Part shown: in pieces, positions 7,154 through 9,939 of the stretch
How the letters are laid out: each line of letters begins with the position of its first letter
Numbering within the stretch: the stretch's first letter is position 1
NCBI GenBank assembly: GCA_030150505.1
Contig: JASLFS010000063.1
Span: 1-9,939, forward strand
Direction of reading: 5' to 3'
Source of the DNA: Vitreoscilla sp.
Lineage (GTDB): Bacteria > Pseudomonadota > Gammaproteobacteria > Burkholderiales > Neisseriaceae
DNA length: 9,939 bases
Made by a program: the position numbers and the translations under genes
The notes under the pieces: generated by a model
Databases searched by the model: none
What the model was told of the DNA's origin: nothing
What the model saw: the letters and a program-made list of their open reading frames with translations, nothing else

Positions 7154-7219
7154 TTGATTCAATGCATCTAAAACCGCTGGCGGGGTCTTTTGATAAAGGC
7201 TCCTTTTTTATTGAATCAA
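7154..7219. repeat. Perfect 10-base inverted repeat bracketing a terminator
   Basis: TTGATTCAAT (7154-7163) and ATTGAATCAA (7210-7219) are exact reverse complements and delimit a 66-base segment containing the DUF1622 terminator hairpin. Each arm is itself nearly palindromic (TTGATTCAA). It could be a two-tier RNA structure, a pair of binding sites or a small non-coding repeat unit; only genome-wide comparison can tell. Confidence 0.6.
7182..7209 (+). terminator. Rho-independent terminator after the DUF1622 gene
   Basis: GGGGTCTTT (7182-7190), loop TGAT and AAAGGCTCC (7195-7203) pair over nine bases with two G-U wobbles, followed by six T (7204-7209). It separates the DUF1622 gene from sbcD. 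Confidence 0.8.
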
Positions 7220-7265
7220 TTATAATATTGTATTATTTAAATCAATACATAATAAAGAGAACGGT

Positions 7266-8504
7266 ATGAAAGTCTTACATACATCAGATTGGCATCTAGG
7301 TAGAGCATTGTATGGTAAAAAACGCTATGCAGAGTTTGAGGCCTTTCTTGATTGGTTGGCAAAAACCATTGAAGATGAGCAGGTTGATATCTTATTGGTT
7401 GCTGGTGATGTATTTGATACCAGCACCCCGAGCAATCGGGCACAAGAGCTTTATTATCAGTTTTTATACCAAGTTTCTCATTCTTGTTGCCGTCATGTGG
7501 TGATTATTGCTGGTAATCATGATTCACCAACGTTCTTAACGGCTCCTAAGGCACTATTAAAAGCCCTCAATGTATATGTCGTGGGGGCGATTACCAATAA
7601 CTTGTCAGATGAAGTCATTGTTTTAAATAATAACAATCAACCTGAGGCGATTGTATGTGCTGTACCGTATTTACGAGACAGAGATATTCGTACGATGGCC
7701 GCTGGTGAAGGTATTGATGATAAAAACTTAAAGTTAATTGAAGGTTTAAAGAACCACTATGCTGATGTATGCAGTATTGCTGAAGATAAACAACGACATT
7801 TTTCTAAAAATGGATACCCGAATGTTCCTATTATAGCCATGGGGCATTTATTTGCAGCTGGTGGCCAGACCATTGATGGTGATGGTGTTAGGGAGTTATA
7901 TGTAGGTTCTCTGGCTCATGTTGGCAAAGATATTTTTCCTACTTCAATTGATTATTTGGCTTTAGGGCATTTACATGTTCCTCAAGTAGTAGGAGGAATG
8001 GAGCACATTCGATATTCGGGTTCGCCGATTGCTATGGGGTATGGGGAAGCTAAGCAAAATAAACAGGTTGTTTTGGTCGATTTTATCGGTCAAAAAATCA
8101 ATATTACTACCGTTGCAGTACCTAGATTTCAGGAGTTGGTGCGTATAACAGGCACGTTAGATGAAATTTGTGAAAGCATTCGTGAGTTAAAAGCGAATCG
8201 TAGCCAAGCATGGTTAGAGATTGAATACACTGGATTGGATATTGTCAGTCATTTAAGAGATTCATTAGAGGAAGCGGTAGTTGATAGCGAGTTGGAGATT
8301 TTGCGAATTAAAAATAAGCGACTCATGGAGCGTGTAACGAAAACATTCGAGGACGATGATATTCTAAATGATTTAAATCCACATGATGTCTTTTTACGTT
8401 GTTTAGATACTTATGAAGTTCCAGATGCACAGCGGCCGATATTATTGGAATCATATAATCAAATTATAAAATCGATACAAGAAAATGATATCAATGCTGA
8501 ATAA
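7266..8504 (+). CDS. sbcD: Exonuclease SbcD, nuclease subunit of SbcCD (Mre11-like)
   Basis: This is the metallophosphoesterase subunit of the SbcCD complex, which cleaves DNA hairpins, processes protein-blocked ends and degrades double-strand ends in an Mn-dependent way together with ATP-driven SbcC. The 412 residues carry all the phosphodiesterase motifs in order: DWH at 8-10, GDVFD at 47-51, GNHDS at 83-87, GHL around H194, and GHLH with H235 and H237. Length is close to E. coli SbcD (400). The C-terminal part (about 280-410) corresponds to the capping and SbcC-binding region. The ATG has AAAGAGA just upstream. sbcC starts 12 bases after the stop, so the two form an operon. No clear promoter was fixed between the preceding terminator and the start; TATAAT at 7221-7226 is suggestive but lacks a -35. 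Confidence 0.96.
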   Translation: MKVLHTSDWHLGRALYGKKRYAEFEAFLDWLAKTIEDEQVDILLVAGDVFDTSTPSNRAQELYYQFLYQVSHSCCRHVVIIAGNHDSPTFLTAPKALLKALNVYVVGAITNNLSDEVIVLNNNNQPEAIVCAVPYLRDRDIRTMAAGEGIDDKNLKLIEGLKNHYADVCSIAEDKQRHFSKNGYPNVPIIAMGHLFAAGGQTIDGDGVRELYVGSLAHVGKDIFPTSIDYLALGHLHVPQVVGGMEHIRYSGSPIAMGYGEAKQNKQVVLVDFIGQKINITTVAVPRFQELVRITGTLDEICESIRELKANRSQAWLEIEYTGLDIVSHLRDSLEEAVVDSELEILRIKNKRLMERVTKTFEDDDILNDLNPHDVFLRCLDTYEVPDAQRPILLESYNQIIKSIQENDINAE

Positions 8505-8516
8505 TGAGGATAGAGC

Positions 8517-9939
8517 ATGAAAATTTTAGAATTGCGTTTTAAAAACTTAAACTCATTACAAGGCGAATGGATAATTGATTTTACTGATCCAGAATATACC
8601 AATAACGGTATTTTTGCTTTGACTGGGCCAACAGGGGCTGGCAAATCTACCATATTGGATGCTATTTGCTTGGCTCTGTATGGAGAAACACCAAGGCTGG
8701 GGAAAATTACCCAGGGCGCTAATGAGATTATGTCTCGGCAAACTGGAGAATGTTATGCAGAAGTGGTTTTCGAATCGCAAGCTGGTCAATACCGTTGTCA
8801 TTGGCAGCAGCGCCGTGCCAGATCAAAAGCAGATGGAAAGTTGCAAGATCCCAAGCATGAAATAGGAGAAGCTGATTCTGGCAAAATTATTGAAGATAAA
8901 AAAAGCAGGGTTATTGGTATTATTGAAAATAAAACGGGTATGAATTTTGATCGGTTTAGTCGCTCTATTTTATTGGCACAAGGCAGCTTTGATGGTTTCT
9001 TAAAAGCGAATATTGGAGATAAGTCAGAAGTTTTAGAGCAAATAACAGGGACAGAAATTTATACTGATATTTCTAAACGGGTGCATGAAAAATCTAAACA
9101 AGAGCAAAATTCTTTAGAATTATTACAAGCCAAAGTCAGTGGTATTCAAGTTTTATCTCAAGAAGAAGTCAATAATGTTACCAATGAATTGGAAGAGAAA
9201 AAGCAATTGGTTTCGACATTAAAGTTGCAAGTAGACAGTACCAAGGCAAGTATTTTATGGTTAAAAAATATAGAGCAGCTTCAATCTGAAATCATCAATA
9301 TTGAACAAGAGAAAGTCATGGTTCAAGATGAAATGCTTGCATTTGAACCAGAGAAAAAACGGTTAGAGTTGGCTAATCGAGCAGCAGTATTGGATAGTCA
9401 GTATACAAAATTAAATATTATTAGAGCGACTCAAGCTCAAGAGCAAAGCAACTTATCGGCAGAGGAACAGCAGTTACCAAGTATTCAATTGGCTTCTAAT
9501 CAACAGCATGAAATATGGAATACGGCAGTAAAAAAACTAAAGCAGCTTCAAGAAGAGCAATTGGCAATGATGCCATTGTGGAAGCAAGTAAGAACCCTTG
9601 ATACCCAAATGACTCATCAAAAAAATGAGGTTGAGCAGCTCGACCAAGATAGCCAAGGTATTGAGCGAGTGCTAAAACAGCTTTATCTTGATTTAGAGCT
9701 TAAGGCTAATCAGCACATGAGTCAGAAGGATAGTTTAGCGAAAGTACAGGACTATTTGATGACGCATCAGCAAGATGAATGGTTAGTAAGCCATTTTGCT
9801 GGTGTGGAGGTTCATTTAGGCCAAATCAAAGCTCAAAAAAATGCGATGGATACCAAAGAAAAGCAAATTCAAGATGCTCAGAACAGTATCCATGTGGCAC
9901 AAGAAACATTTGATTTGTCAGTGCTTGAGGTTGAAAAGG
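8517..9939 (+). CDS. sbcC: Exonuclease SbcC, ATPase subunit of SbcCD, N-terminal part (cut by window edge)
   Basis: This is the SMC/Rad50-like ATPase partner of SbcD. The frame is open for 474 codons to the right edge; the family is usually 1000 residues or more, so over half is outside the window. The N-terminal ATPase lobe has Walker A GPTGAGKST at 37-45 followed by ILDAI, and the Q-loop glutamine Q155 in RSILLAQGSF. From about residue 190 the sequence becomes rich in Q, E, K and L in the manner of the antiparallel coiled coil that leads to the zinc hook; the hook, signature motif and Walker B lie beyond the edge. GAGGAT about seven bases before the ATG serves as ribosome site. The start lies 12 bases after sbcD, the usual arrangement, consistent with coupled expression. 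Confidence 0.95.
   Translation, partial: MKILELRFKNLNSLQGEWIIDFTDPEYTNNGIFALTGPTGAGKSTILDAICLALYGETPRLGKITQGANEIMSRQTGECYAEVVFESQAGQYRCHWQQRRARSKADGKLQDPKHEIGEADSGKIIEDKKSRVIGIIENKTGMNFDRFSRSILLAQGSFDGFLKANIGDKSEVLEQITGTEIYTDISKRVHEKSKQEQNSLELLQAKVSGIQVLSQEEVNNVTNELEEKKQLVSTLKLQVDSTKASILWLKNIEQLQSEIINIEQEKVMVQDEMLAFEPEKKRLELANRAAVLDSQYTKLNIIRATQAQEQSNLSAEEQQLPSIQLASNQQHEIWNTAVKKLKQLQEEQLAMMPLWKQVRTLDTQMTHQKNEVEQLDQDSQGIERVLKQLYLDLELKANQHMSQKDSLAKVQDYLMTHQQDEWLVSHFAGVEVHLGQIKAQKNAMDTKEKQIQDAQNSIHVAQETFDLSVLEVEK

Noticed and set aside
8556..8865. Frames on both strands overlapping the start of sbcC
   Set aside because: They are shadows of the SbcC frame, which carries Walker A and the Q-loop in the correct order.

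Overview
The window is chromosomal DNA from a low-GC (protein-coding part strongly AT-rich) Gram-negative bacterium. The rRNA end looks betaproteobacterial: the 5S loop region at about 584-613 and the 5' start (CCTGACGACC) are of the kind seen in Burkholderiales, and the 23S carries an A-U pair where E. coli has G2588-C2606. The lipoprotein, PepN and SbcCD genes fit a proteobacterium. I cannot place the genus; some AT-rich gammaproteobacteria remain possible.

Layout. 1-411 is the 3' end of a 23S rRNA gene, followed by a tRNA-less spacer with perfect hairpins (412-536), a 5S rRNA gene (about 537-652) and a strong rrn terminator (662-691). An AT-rich gap of about 500 bases with no credible gene follows. 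Then come pepN (aminopeptidase N) and, 41 bases on, a DUF1275/YoaK-type membrane protein, probably co-transcribed. A 2-Cys peroxiredoxin gene and an OmpA-like lipoprotein gene follow as single-gene units; each has its own promoter-like sequence, with a palindrome over the -35 region, and its own terminator. A 64-residue unrecognised protein is encoded on the minus strand, converging on the lipoprotein gene through a shared bidirectional terminator. It is preceded by a consensus -35 (TTGACA) with 17-base spacing and a leader of about 80 bases containing a hairpin next to the Shine-Dalgarno sequence. Divergent from it is a DUF1622 membrane protein, closed by a terminator that sits inside a perfect 10-base inverted repeat. 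The window ends with the sbcD-sbcC pair; sbcC runs off the right edge.

Functionally this is mostly housekeeping: ribosomal RNA, peptide turnover, peroxide removal, outer-membrane/peptidoglycan anchoring and processing of DNA hairpins and ends by SbcCD. I see no phage, IS, CRISPR or defence island. The points most worth a second look are a 5S rRNA whose helices I and II do not pair properly although the 23S looks intact, the small minus-strand gene with its structured leader, the inverted repeat around the DUF1622 terminator, and the palindromes over several promoters.
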